Source: Bacteroidota bacterium
GTDB taxonomy: Bacteria; Bacteroidota; Bacteroidia; Bacteroidales; VadinHA17
Direction of reading: 5' to 3'
Length of the DNA stretch: 10,702 nucleotides
Assembly (NCBI GenBank): GCA_021816545.1
Contig: JAKAXP010000068.1
Coordinates: 1 to 10,702 of the forward strand
The translations under genes and the position numbers were made by a program. Positions 1 to 5,436 of the stretch are shown piece by piece. The number at the start of each line of letters is the position of its first letter. Positions within the stretch are counted from its first letter, which is position 1. The notes below the pieces were generated by a model. It did not search any database. It had not been told where the DNA came from and saw only the letters and a program-made list of their open reading frames with translations.

Positions 1-735
1 TGTAATAGTGTCAGGGACAAGCCCGAAGTAGTTTTCGGGTGTTATGTCGATAACTGAATCGCAGAACGCGAAGATCTCATCATCGAGATCATAGCGGGTG
101 TTGCCGTTCAGGTCCTTAAGCGCGTAGAGCCTGTATTTTCCCGGCCTGATATTGCCGATCATGAATCCTCCCGACGGGTCAAGCCTTGAAATATATGCGG
201 GAAGCACCTTCCGCGGCGCCGTGTCAGACAGGTTTGAATACATTATGACAGTCACATCCTCAACAATCTCAAGGTCGGATGCATTGAACACGTTACCGGT
301 CAGAGACAGTGAGTCCAGGAAAGGTCCGGTGGAAAATACATACTGGTAATTGGGGATGGGGTTGTTCTCGTTGTTGTCACGGATGGCATCCTGGAAATAG
401 AAAGTGTAGGTCGTGCTGTCTGCAAGGTCATCTTCCCAGTTTACAATCAGGCTTTTGCCTTTCAGTTTCACCTCTGGCTTTGTTGCCAGGGGAGGTGATA
501 CCATGAATTTTTCAGTTATACGGTCAAGGACAACAAACTCATCAAAGGTTATATTGAATGACTTCCCGGTGAACTTCACAGTGCCGTTTTCGGGCAGGCT
601 TTTCAGAATGACGGGGGGATCATTATCCTTCGGCCCTCCGGTGGGTGCGCTGATCTTTGCGCACGAAAGCACAAACAGCATTGCAACCACTGTCAGCCCA
701 AGGCTGCCTGATATGTGTTTCCCGTGATCCACCAC
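1..735 (-). CDS. Ig-like domain lipoprotein, 3' end outside window (partial)
   Basis: The reverse strand is open for 245 codons and runs off the window. The N-terminus is a hydrophobic signal ending in VLSC, a lipobox, so the mature protein would be a lipid-anchored envelope protein. Directly after the cysteine comes AKISAPTGGPKDNDPP. The PTGGPKD..PP pattern is a hallmark I associate with Bacteroidota lipoproteins carrying a bacterial Ig-like domain (Big_5/SbsA type). The following stretch (VILKSLPENGT, NITFDEFVVL, LIVNWEDDLADSTTYTF) fits that Ig-like fold. A second beta-rich part follows (IRPGKYRLYALKDLNGN, a prealbumin-like pattern). There is no ATG that leaves room for a signal peptide; GTG at 735 or the adjacent in-frame GTG at 732 are the best starts, so the exact start is uncertain. 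It is divergent from lgt, which would lipidate it. Specific function unknown. Confidence 0.8.
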   Translation of the reverse strand, partial: MVDHGKHISGSLGLTVVAMLFVLSCAKISAPTGGPKDNDPPVILKSLPENGTVKFTGKSFNITFDEFVVLDRITEKFMVSPPLATKPEVKLKGKSLIVNWEDDLADSTTYTFYFQDAIRDNNENNPIPNYQYVFSTGPFLDSLSLTGNVFNASDLEIVEDVTVIMYSNLSDTAPRKVLPAYISRLDPSGGFMIGNIRPGKYRLYALKDLNGNTRYDLDDEIFAFCDSVIDITPENYFGLVPDTIT

Positions 736-738
736 CTG

Positions 739-746
739 CAAACTTA
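739..746 (-). promoter_or_regulatory. Possible -7 box of the lipoprotein gene
   Basis: On the minus strand this reads TAAGTTTG, a full match to the Bacteroidota -7 consensus TAnnTTTG. It lies only a few bases before the GTG start at 735, so transcription would begin at or inside the start codon. Either the message is leaderless or this match is accidental. Confidence 0.3.
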
Positions 747-832
747 CATCAAATTTTGTTACATGATGTGCGTCAGTGGGCAGGGCATAGGGACCTTTTC
801 AAGGGAAATGGCACACCTGATTCTTTTTTGCA

Positions 833-840
833 TAAATTTG
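833..840 (+). promoter_or_regulatory. Likely -7 box of lgt
   Basis: TAAATTTG matches the Bacteroidota -7 consensus TAnnTTTG. Transcription would start near 847, giving a leader of about 13 bases before the ATG at 860. No clear TTTG-type -33 box is seen at the usual distance of about 20 bases. Confidence 0.45.
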
Positions 841-859
841 TCTTCCAAACAGCATCGTT

Positions 860-1702
860 ATGGATTTTCTGATTATTCCGTGGAACGTTAACCCGGAGAT
901 CTTCCGGATTGGCGACTTTGCAGTCAGGTGGTACGGACTGCTCTTCGCATCAGGCTTCGTTTTCGGCTATTACCTTATGAGGAGGATCTTCAGGAACGAA
1001 GGACTTGGAGATGCAACCCTTGACAGGCTTACCGTATATGTGGCAATTGCCACCATTGTCGGTGCCAGGCTGGGCCACTGCCTCTTCTATGAACCTGAGT
1101 ACTACCTGGCAAGGCCGCTGGAGATACTGAAGGTCTGGCACGGCGGGCTGGCAAGTCACGGGGCAGCCATAGCCATACCTATTGCACTCTGGCTTTTCGC
1201 GAGGAAGGAAAAGAAGACCTTCATCTGGGCCATAGACAGGGTGGTAATTGTTGTTGCACTTGCCGGGGCGCTGATCCGCCTCGGGAACCTCATGAACTCA
1301 GAGATTTACGGTGTTGAAACCACACTGCCGTGGGGATTTGTATTCCTCCGTAACGGAGAGAATGCACCCAAGCATCCAACACAGATATATGAGGCACTTG
1401 CATACCTTACAATCTTCGGAATACTGATGCGTATCTACTGGAAGAATCTCGGTAAACAAAAACCTGGACTGCTTTTCGGTCTGTTCCTGGTGCTGGTATT
1501 CGGGTTCAGGTTCTTTGTGGAGTATGTGAAGGAAGACCAGGTGGCCTTCGAGGCCGGGATGAAGCTGAACATGGGTCAGTGGCTCAGCATACCGTTTGTC
1601 ATGATCGGAATTGGATTACTGATCTGGGCATACAAACAGAAGCCCGCACCTTCGCCGGTAGCCGCGTCAGGGCCTGTAAAAAAAGGCGCGCCCAGGAGGT
1701 AG
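860..1702 (+). CDS. lgt: Prolipoprotein diacylglyceryl transferase Lgt
   Basis: This 280-residue integral membrane enzyme transfers diacylglycerol from phosphatidylglycerol to the lipobox cysteine of prolipoproteins, the first step of lipoprotein maturation at the inner membrane. Family motifs are present and well placed: RWYG at 23-26, HGGLASHG at 94-101 with H100 matching the essential His103 of E. coli, and the Lgt signature GALIRLGNLMNSEIYG at 136-151, in which R140, N143 and E148 match E. coli R143, N146 and E151. RFFVE at 217-221 contains the late conserved arginine (E. coli R239 region). Several hydrophobic segments span the chain (about 20-40, 57-75, 103-114, 128-140, 180-193, 203-220, 242-257). 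The tail is basic and proline/alanine rich. Length is normal for the family. Its stop codon is one base from the stop of the convergent TetR gene. Confidence 0.96.
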   Translation: MDFLIIPWNVNPEIFRIGDFAVRWYGLLFASGFVFGYYLMRRIFRNEGLGDATLDRLTVYVAIATIVGARLGHCLFYEPEYYLARPLEILKVWHGGLASHGAAIAIPIALWLFARKEKKTFIWAIDRVVIVVALAGALIRLGNLMNSEIYGVETTLPWGFVFLRNGENAPKHPTQIYEALAYLTIFGILMRIYWKNLGKQKPGLLFGLFLVLVFGFRFFVEYVKEDQVAFEAGMKLNMGQWLSIPFVMIGIGLLIWAYKQKPAPSPVAASGPVKKGAPRR

Positions 1703-1703
1703 C

Positions 1704-2288
1704 TTACTGCTTCTTAAGTATCCCGTTAAAAATCAGGGTGAGAATCGCCTCCAGGCGGTGGTTGATGTCCATTTCGCGCTTGCGCCAGAAGAGCGGCACC
1801 TCCATCCCCTTCAGCATCGTCTGGATCGCCATGGCCGTATATTCACTGTCCTCCACGGCAAAGATACCGCGGTTGTTTCCAACGTAGACAAGCAGACGGA
1901 GGATGGCAAGCTCTTCGCGGTCATACCGCGACCTGATCCTTTCTATGAACTCAAAATGATCAAGGTTTTTGTCAAAGACAGCATTGTAGTAGTTTGACAG
2001 CTTGGCAAACTCCTTCATCCTCACGTATATGTAGTTGCGCAGCTTGTCCGGAGGAGAATCAACCTCCTTGATAGCAGTTGTCAGCCTTGTGCGAAGCTGG
2101 TTTGCCTCATAAAGCACTACTGCCTCGAAAATCTCCTCCTTGCTCTGGAAATAATAGTAGATTGAACTCTTCCCTTTCTTCAGCGCACGGGAAATCTCCT
2201 CCATCGTCGTCTTCCTGAAGCCGTAATGACTGAAAATCTTACTGGCAGTCAGTATGATCCGTTCCCTGTATTCCTCTTTGTCAACCAT
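1704..2288 (-). CDS. TetR/AcrR-family transcriptional regulator
   Basis: A 194-residue protein of normal TetR size. The N-terminal DNA-binding domain spans about residues 8-55. It includes IILTASKIFSHYGFRKTT, then the helix-turn-helix MEEISRALKKGKSSIYYYF and the typical SKEEIFEAVV continuation. The C-terminal part is all-helical and divergent, as expected for the ligand-binding and dimerisation domain, so no ligand can be read from it. It is divergent from mtnA with a 165-base spacer. This could mean it controls the salvage operon, but TetR regulators of efflux or lipid genes often sit beside unrelated genes. Its own promoter contains a dyad, which suggests autorepression. Confidence 0.93.
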   Translation of the reverse strand: MVDKEEYRERIILTASKIFSHYGFRKTTMEEISRALKKGKSSIYYYFQSKEEIFEAVVLYEANQLRTRLTTAIKEVDSPPDKLRNYIYVRMKEFAKLSNYYNAVFDKNLDHFEFIERIRSRYDREELAILRLLVYVGNNRGIFAVEDSEYTAMAIQTMLKGMEVPLFWRKREMDINHRLEAILTLIFNGILKKQ

Positions 2289-2304
2289 AAGTTTTAATCT
2301 TATG

Positions 2305-2337
2305 CAAAGATAATCAATTCATTCTATAAAGATAGAA
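2305..2337 (-). promoter_or_regulatory. Promoter of the tetR gene with an embedded dyad (candidate operator)
   Basis: On the minus strand, TATCTTTG (2312 down to 2305) matches TAnnTTTG and would start transcription about 10 bases before the ATG. Nine bases upstream of it is the inverted repeat TTCTAT-AAAG-ATAGAA (2322-2337 on the plus strand), lying where RNA polymerase must bind. The placement fits autorepression by the TetR protein; binding is inferred. Confidence 0.5.
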
Positions 2338-2387
2338 CAAATGGGTCGGAAATTCGAAAAGAAAAGAGGGTGAATTAAGTGAATGTG

Positions 2388-2404
2388 CTGATTATCATTA
2401 TCAG
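2388..2404. promoter_or_regulatory. Dyad in the mtnA upstream region
   Basis: CTGATTATCATTATCAG is a 17-base dyad with seven of eight pairs complementary, about 50 bases before mtnA. It differs in sequence from the dyad at 2322-2337, so the two are unlikely to bind the same protein. A role in mtnA control is a guess from position. Confidence 0.25.
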
Positions 2405-2437
2405 TGTAATTATTTTTAATTTTACAGATTAATTTCT

Positions 2438-2445
2438 GAGGGGAG
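2438..2445 (+). promoter_or_regulatory. Ribosome binding site of mtnA
   Basis: GAGGGGAG is one of the few clear purine-rich Shine-Dalgarno sites in this window. It lies eight bases before the ATG at 2454 and favours that start over the in-frame TTG at 2451. Confidence 0.55.
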
Positions 2446-2453
2446 AGCTTTTG

Positions 2454-3548
2454 ATGAAGGTTGAGGACAGGTATTACAGGAGCATCTGGCATGATGAATC
2501 AGACCGCGGGGCGGTTCATGTGATTGATCAGCGCATGCTTCCCTTTTCCCTTGAGGTTATTACGCTCAGGAGTGCGGCTGATGTATATGATGCCATTAGC
2601 AATATGACTGTCCGGGGCGCACCTCTTATCGGGGCTGCAGCTGCATGGGGCATTTATCTCTCCTTCCTTCGGCACAGTGGCAGGGAAAGAAATTCCAGCG
2701 GTACTGAACAGAGCCGCGCAGGTGATGTTTATAATGCAGTGATCAGTGACGCACAGCAGCTTAAGTCTGCCAGGCCTACCGCCGTCAACCTTGCATGGGC
2801 GGTGGATTATATGACCGGAGTGATGAAAAGCTTCCCGGATGCCGATGTTTTGAGAAAAGCAGCTGAAGGATTGTGCGATGAGGAAGCTGAACGAAGCAGG
2901 CTGATAGGCGTACACGGGCTTCCGTTAATAGAAGCGATAAGCAGCATAAAGGGAGGGGAGACCGTCAATATACTGACGCACTGCAACGCCGGGTGGCTCG
3001 CATGCGTCGATTACGGGACAGCGCTGGCACCTGTTTATCTTGCTCATGACAAAGGCATTAAGGTTCATGTATGGGTCGACGAGACCCGTCCCCGCAACCA
3101 GGGGAGCCGTCTCACTGCGTGGGAACTGCTCAACCACGGGGTACCCTGCACACTCATCACTGACAACGCAGGCGGACATCTGATGCAGAACGGGAGGGTG
3201 GATATCGTGTTCGTGGGTTGTGACAGGGCAACGGCATCAGGCGATGTGGCAAACAAAACGGGGACCTATCTTAAGGCGCTTGCGGCATATGACAACGGCA
3301 TTCCGTTTTATTCGGCACTGCCAGTGTCGTCATTTGACATGACAATTGACCGTCCGGAGCAGATCGAGATAGAAGAGCGAGACGCGGAAGAGGTGAGGAC
3401 AATTGACGGTATCAGCATTGCTCCGGAAGGTATTGCTGTTTCAAATTACGGGTTTGACGTGACGCCCGCACGTCTGATCACGGGCCTGGTCACAGACCGG
3501 GGTGTTTGCAGGGCGGATAAGGAATCGGTTATAAAAACAGTATCATAA
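2454..3548 (+). CDS. mtnA: S-methyl-5-thioribose-1-phosphate isomerase (MtnA / eIF2B-like)
   Basis: This 364-residue enzyme isomerises the aldose 5-methylthioribose-1-phosphate to the ketose 5-methylthioribulose-1-phosphate; members of the family also act on 5-deoxyribose-1-phosphate. Visible family motifs in order: VRGAPLIGAAAAWG (about 53-66), THCNAGWLA with the catalytic cysteine at 177, VDETRPRNQGSRLTAWELL, GCDRATASGDVANKTGTY with the catalytic aspartate at 257, PFYSALPVSSFD, and IEERDAEEV. The Cys-to-Asp distance of 80 residues equals that in B. subtilis MtnA (C160, D240). A short hydrophilic stretch rich in Ser, Arg and Glu (about 73-90) looks like a variable insertion. It is followed after five bases by a class II aldolase-like gene, which forms an operon with it. 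Confidence 0.95.
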   Translation: MKVEDRYYRSIWHDESDRGAVHVIDQRMLPFSLEVITLRSAADVYDAISNMTVRGAPLIGAAAAWGIYLSFLRHSGRERNSSGTEQSRAGDVYNAVISDAQQLKSARPTAVNLAWAVDYMTGVMKSFPDADVLRKAAEGLCDEEAERSRLIGVHGLPLIEAISSIKGGETVNILTHCNAGWLACVDYGTALAPVYLAHDKGIKVHVWVDETRPRNQGSRLTAWELLNHGVPCTLITDNAGGHLMQNGRVDIVFVGCDRATASGDVANKTGTYLKALAAYDNGIPFYSALPVSSFDMTIDRPEQIEIEERDAEEVRTIDGISIAPEGIAVSNYGFDVTPARLITGLVTDRGVCRADKESVIKTVS

Positions 3549-3553
3549 GTTAT

Positions 3554-4153
3554 ATGGAAGGTTTTGTAAAGTTCAACTGCTACTGGAGCCAGTCGGGTTC
3601 GGTCATCACTGACGAGCAGTATGAGATCATCAATCACTGGAGAGAGATTCTTTTCAACCTCGATCTTGTCGGCGCATTTGAGAATGGCGTCGGTTTCGGG
3701 AATATCAGCATACGTTTGGGAAAGACGTCGCAGTTCATCATCACCGGCTCATCAACGGGCGATATCCCGGAGCTGGAACCTGGCCATTATGTCAAGGTCT
3801 CATCGTTCAACATTGACGATAATGCCGTGATGTGCAGCGGGCCTCTGAAGGCCTCCTCGGAGTCGCTGACCCATGCGGCAATATACACTGCAGATCCGGG
3901 AACAAATGCAATAATTCATGTGCACTCTATGCCCCTCTGGGAGGAGCTGATGAACAAAGTCCCGACGACAGATCCTTCGGTTGAGTACGGCACTCCGGCG
4001 ATGGCGCGGGAGATGATCCGTATTTTCAGTGAGCCTGAGGTATTTGAAAAGAGGATCATTGTCATGGCCGGTGACCGTGGCGGGCTGATCACCTTCGGGT
4101 ATGACCTGGATGAAGCGGGCAGCGTTTTGTTTGATTACATTAACAGGCATTAG
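3554..4153 (+). CDS. Class II aldolase/adducin-family protein, partner of MtnA
   Basis: A 199-residue protein of the class II aldolase fold, which holds zinc-dependent sugar-phosphate aldolases and the dehydratase MtnB. Seen: GFGNISIRL, SSESLTHAAIY with the expected acid at E103, and HVH at 122-124, which supply two zinc ligands. The third zinc histidine is expected near AGDRGGLITFG, where close relatives as I remember them read AGHEEGIITFG; here the residue is D174. It follows mtnA by five bases with no promoter between them. So it should use the MtnA product, either as the MtnB dehydratase of methionine salvage or as the aldolase of the DHAP shunt, which releases dihydroxyacetone phosphate and an aldehyde. 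The sequence does not settle which. The operon seems to end at the hairpin at 4176-4198. Confidence 0.82.
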   Translation: MEGFVKFNCYWSQSGSVITDEQYEIINHWREILFNLDLVGAFENGVGFGNISIRLGKTSQFIITGSSTGDIPELEPGHYVKVSSFNIDDNAVMCSGPLKASSESLTHAAIYTADPGTNAIIHVHSMPLWEELMNKVPTTDPSVEYGTPAMAREMIRIFSEPEVFEKRIIVMAGDRGGLITFGYDLDEAGSVLFDYINRH

Positions 4154-4165
4154 GCAAGGGAGGTG

Positions 4166-4232
4166 CGAGCGTATAAAAATGACCCGGTGGGTCATTTTAG
4201 CGAAGCAGCCAGATTGCAGGGGTAGCGCCGAT
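4166..4232 (+). repeat. Hairpin repeat element, copy A
   Basis: Layout: CGAGCG, four bases, a 10-base arm (AAAATGACCC), loop GGT, the perfectly complementary arm, then AGCGAAG and a tail with GCCAG, TGCAGGG and CGAT. Copy B at 4530-4595 on the other strand has the same flanks, spacings, loop and tail but a different stem. It is therefore a dispersed structured repeat, probably REP-like. It lies just after the mtnA operon. Confidence 0.6.
4176..4198 (+). terminator. Hairpin after the mtnA operon, possible terminator
   Basis: A 10-bp perfect stem (AAAATGACCC / GGGTCATTTT) with loop GGT starts 23 bases after the aldolase stop. The arm ends in TTTT and on the other strand also in TTTT, so it could terminate in both directions. 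It is also the stem of repeat copy A, so termination may be a secondary role. Confidence 0.5.
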
Positions 4233-4263
4233 AATTTAACCGCAGATTAAGCATTACAAAAGG

Positions 4264-4295
4264 TTTGCAGATATTTCAATTTGATATTATATTTG
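4264..4295 (+). promoter_or_regulatory. Promoter of the tRNA-Met locus
   Basis: TTTG (4264-4267), a 20-base spacer, then TATATTTG (4288-4295). This is a near-ideal Bacteroidota promoter (TTTG / TAnnTTTG). Transcription should begin near 4302, just before the first tRNA-like copy at 4310. Confidence 0.7.
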
Positions 4296-4309
4296 CACCC
4301 TGTTATTTT

Positions 4310-4374
4310 GGGCCCATAGCTCAGATGGTTAGCAGCATCCCGACTTTAGTCGGGAGGGTCGTTGACCACAGAGA
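4310..4374 (+). pseudogene. Broken tRNA-Met copy directly after the promoter
   Basis: The first 28 bases (acceptor 5' strand and D arm) are identical to the intact tRNA at 4409. The anticodon arm is replaced by TCCCGAC-TTTA-GTCGGGA, a perfect 7-bp hairpin with a loop of the wrong size and no CAT. After GGGTCGTTG (4366-4374) the match ends: there is no T loop and no acceptor 3' strand. It cannot fold as a tRNA. It lies between the promoter and the intact tRNA, so it should be co-transcribed and removed. Confidence 0.75.
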
Positions 4375-4408
4375 ACAGAAAGGGCCGGTTGATTTGAAAT
4401 AATTTCTC

Positions 4409-4483
4409 GGGCCCATAGCTCAGATGGTTAGCAGCACCTGACTCATAATCAGGGGGTCGTTGGTTCGATCCCAACTGGGCCCA
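4409..4483 (+). tRNA. tRNA-Met (anticodon CAT)
   Basis: A complete cloverleaf: acceptor GGGCCCA pairs fully with TGGGCCC, then discriminator A at 4483. D arm GCTC...AGC has one mismatch next to the loop. The anticodon stem is CCTGA/TCAGG with loop CTCATAA and anticodon CAT at 4444-4446; the T arm is GTTGG-TTCGATC-CCAAC. CCA is not encoded. The anticodon stem lacks the three G-C pairs of initiator tRNA, so it is an elongator Met tRNA or, less likely, the CAT tRNA that is modified to read AUA (Ile2). No promoter of its own is seen; expression likely comes from 4264-4295 through the broken copy. Confidence 0.93.
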
Positions 4484-4497
4484 CAGACTGGCAGCCG
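4442..4497 (+). repeat. Left copy of tRNA-Met 3'-half direct repeat (possible attachment site)
   Basis: This stretch, from the anticodon loop through the acceptor end and the first arm of the terminator, recurs at 9074-9129 with 52 of 56 bases identical. The 3' half of a tRNA gene is the usual target of tyrosine integrases. The repeat brackets the ORF6N, BlaI and M56 genes. Confidence 0.55.
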
Positions 4498-4515
4498 ATT
4501 TCGGCTGCCTTTTTT
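4490..4515 (+). terminator. Intrinsic terminator of tRNA-Met
   Basis: GGCAGCCG, loop ATTT, CGGCTGCC, then six T. It begins seven bases after the tRNA, a textbook rho-independent terminator. Confidence 0.88.
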
Positions 4516-4529
4516 CATTTCTGCATGGG

Positions 4530-4595
4530 ATCGAGCCAACCCTGCAGGCTGGCCCCTTCGCTGTCCCGACATACCATGTCGGGACTTAACGCTCG
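4530..4595 (-). repeat. Hairpin repeat element, copy B
   Basis: Read on the minus strand: CGAGCG, TTAA, the arm GTCCCGACAT, loop GGT, the complementary arm, AGCGAAG, then a tail with GCCAG, TGCAGGG and CGAT. All spacings equal those of copy A at 4166-4232. The stems share no meaningful sequence, yet both pair perfectly over 10 bp. The tail end also resembles an inverted tRNA T arm (GTTGGCTCGATCCC, 13 of 14). Confidence 0.6.
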
Positions 4596-4618
4596 GTCCT
4601 GATCCCAGCTGGGCCCAC
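4595..4618 (+). pseudogene. tRNA-Met 3' fragment (T loop and acceptor strand only)
   Basis: GATCCCAGCTGGGCCCACA repeats the end of the intact tRNA (GATCCCAACTGGGCCCACA) with one change; a degenerate T loop precedes it. Nothing upstream could complete a tRNA, because repeat copy B is directly adjacent. It is a fossil fragment. Confidence 0.6.
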
Positions 4619-4887
4619 ACAAAATCAGACACTTACAATACTAATTGTAGGTATCTTTTTTATTGTACCAGTAAAGTGCCAACATTCACCTTAAAATTGG
4701 ATATTAAAAGCGAAATTTACTCGAAAGTACTTTTCCTCTGATAAGGACATCATCCGAGCGTGTTTGATGTGGATTTGATGATTTGAAATAGATTACCAGT
4801 CCTTCTTTTAAGTGGCCACATAAGTACGGATTTCAGGAATATTTGACGGCAAAAACGAATAGAAATAATTCGATTTGCTTAACTTTA
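4619..4887. other. AT-rich stretch without a gene
   Basis: I see no credible coding region, RNA or intact repeat here. One small dyad, TACAAT-ACTA-ATTGTA (4634-4649), is followed by a run of six T at 4656 and might be a weak terminator. From about here the base composition is clearly more AT-rich than in the lgt-mtnA part, and it stays so to the end of the window. Confidence 0.5.
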
Positions 4888-4910
4888 TGGTATCACAAAT
4901 TGTGATACCA
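4888..4910. promoter_or_regulatory. Palindromic operator candidate in front of the ORF6N gene
   Basis: Two perfect 11-base arms, TGGTATCACAA and TTGTGATACCA, surround a single A. The site ends seven bases before the ATG at 4918, so a bound protein would block transcription or the start of translation; the transcript could also fold into a hairpin there. The core GGTATCACA-N3-TGTGATACC recurs inside the gene at 5121-5141. A near-consensus TACCATTTG overlaps its right end. Confidence 0.7.
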
Positions 4911-4917
4911 TTTGAAT

Positions 4918-5436
4918 ATGAGCAAATTACCGATTCTTAAGGAAACAAATCTGGCGAGTATAATCTATTTTATAAGAGGTGAAAAAATTATACTTGATAC
5001 TGATCTCGCTAAGCTATATGATGTAGAAACCAGAGTACTAAAACAAGCTGTCCGAAGAAATCCTGACAGATTTCCGAAAGACTTTATGTTTGAACTCACG
5101 GATGAAGAAATAGATGGTTTGGTATCACAAGATGTGATACCTTCAAAACAAATATTTGGCGGTGCCAGACCCTTTGCATTTACAGAACAGGGAATAGCAA
5201 TGCTTTCAAGCGTATTAAACAGTCCGATAGCTATTCAGGTAAATATTGCGATCCTTAGAACTTTCGTGAAACTAAGACAACTATTAATAGACCATAAGGA
5301 CCTTGCTGAAAAAATAGAAAAACTCGAACAAAGGTATGATGAACAATTCAGGATCATATTTACCGCTCTGCAACAAATGCTCCAGGAAGAGAGCAAACCA
5401 AGACCAAAAATTGGCTTCAAACAAAAAGAAAAATAA
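4918..5436 (+). CDS. ORF6N-domain protein
   Basis: A 172-residue protein with an N-terminal ORF6N domain (about 10-105), a domain of phages and mobile elements related in style to KilA-N and antirepressor proteins and thought to bind DNA. Seen: IYFIRGEKIILDTDLAKLYDVETRVLKQAVRRN (typical start of the domain), RFPKDFMFELTDEE, LVSQDVIPS at 68-76, and GGARPFAFTEQGIAMLSSVLNS, the most conserved signature. Residues about 120-155 are likely a coiled coil, and the end (KPRPKIGFK) is the usual tail of this family. The ATG at 4918 is chosen over the TTG at 4912, which would overlap the palindrome. The gene stands alone, 166 bases before blaI. Exact biological role unknown. Confidence 0.88.
   Translation: MSKLPILKETNLASIIYFIRGEKIILDTDLAKLYDVETRVLKQAVRRNPDRFPKDFMFELTDEEIDGLVSQDVIPSKQIFGGARPFAFTEQGIAMLSSVLNSPIAIQVNIAILRTFVKLRQLLIDHKDLAEKIEKLEQRYDEQFRIIFTALQQMLQEESKPRPKIGFKQKEK
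5121..5141. repeat. Copy of the ORF6N operator inside the ORF6N coding sequence
   Basis: GGTATCACA, three bases, TGTGATACC: the same arms and spacing as in the upstream site at 4889-4909 (20 of 23 bases identical over the longer alignment). It encodes residues 68-75 (LVSQDVIP). The site centres are 232 bp apart. Confidence 0.75.

Noticed and set aside
152..872. Several overlapping plus-strand open frames
   Set aside because: They lie antisense to the lipoprotein gene or run into lgt in another frame, and none resembles a protein family. The minus-strand frame has a signal peptide, lipobox and family signature.
4409..4483. Initiator tRNA-Met
   Set aside because: The anticodon stem is CCTGA/TCAGG, lacking the three consecutive G-C pairs of initiators, and the first acceptor pair is a normal G-C pair.
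4634..4649. TACAAT-ACTA-ATTGTA as a second BlaI operator
   Set aside because: It contains TACA and TGTA but lies about 970 bases before blaI and is unlike the half-sites at the blaI promoter; AT-rich sequence makes such dyads common.
4420..4741. Open frames on both strands across the tRNA-Met gene (minus 4420-4632, plus 4460-4741)
   Set aside because: They are translations of the tRNA gene, its terminator, hairpin copy B and the tRNA fragment. The minus frame contains the familiar false peptide GPSWDRTNDPLIMS that comes from tRNA sequence.
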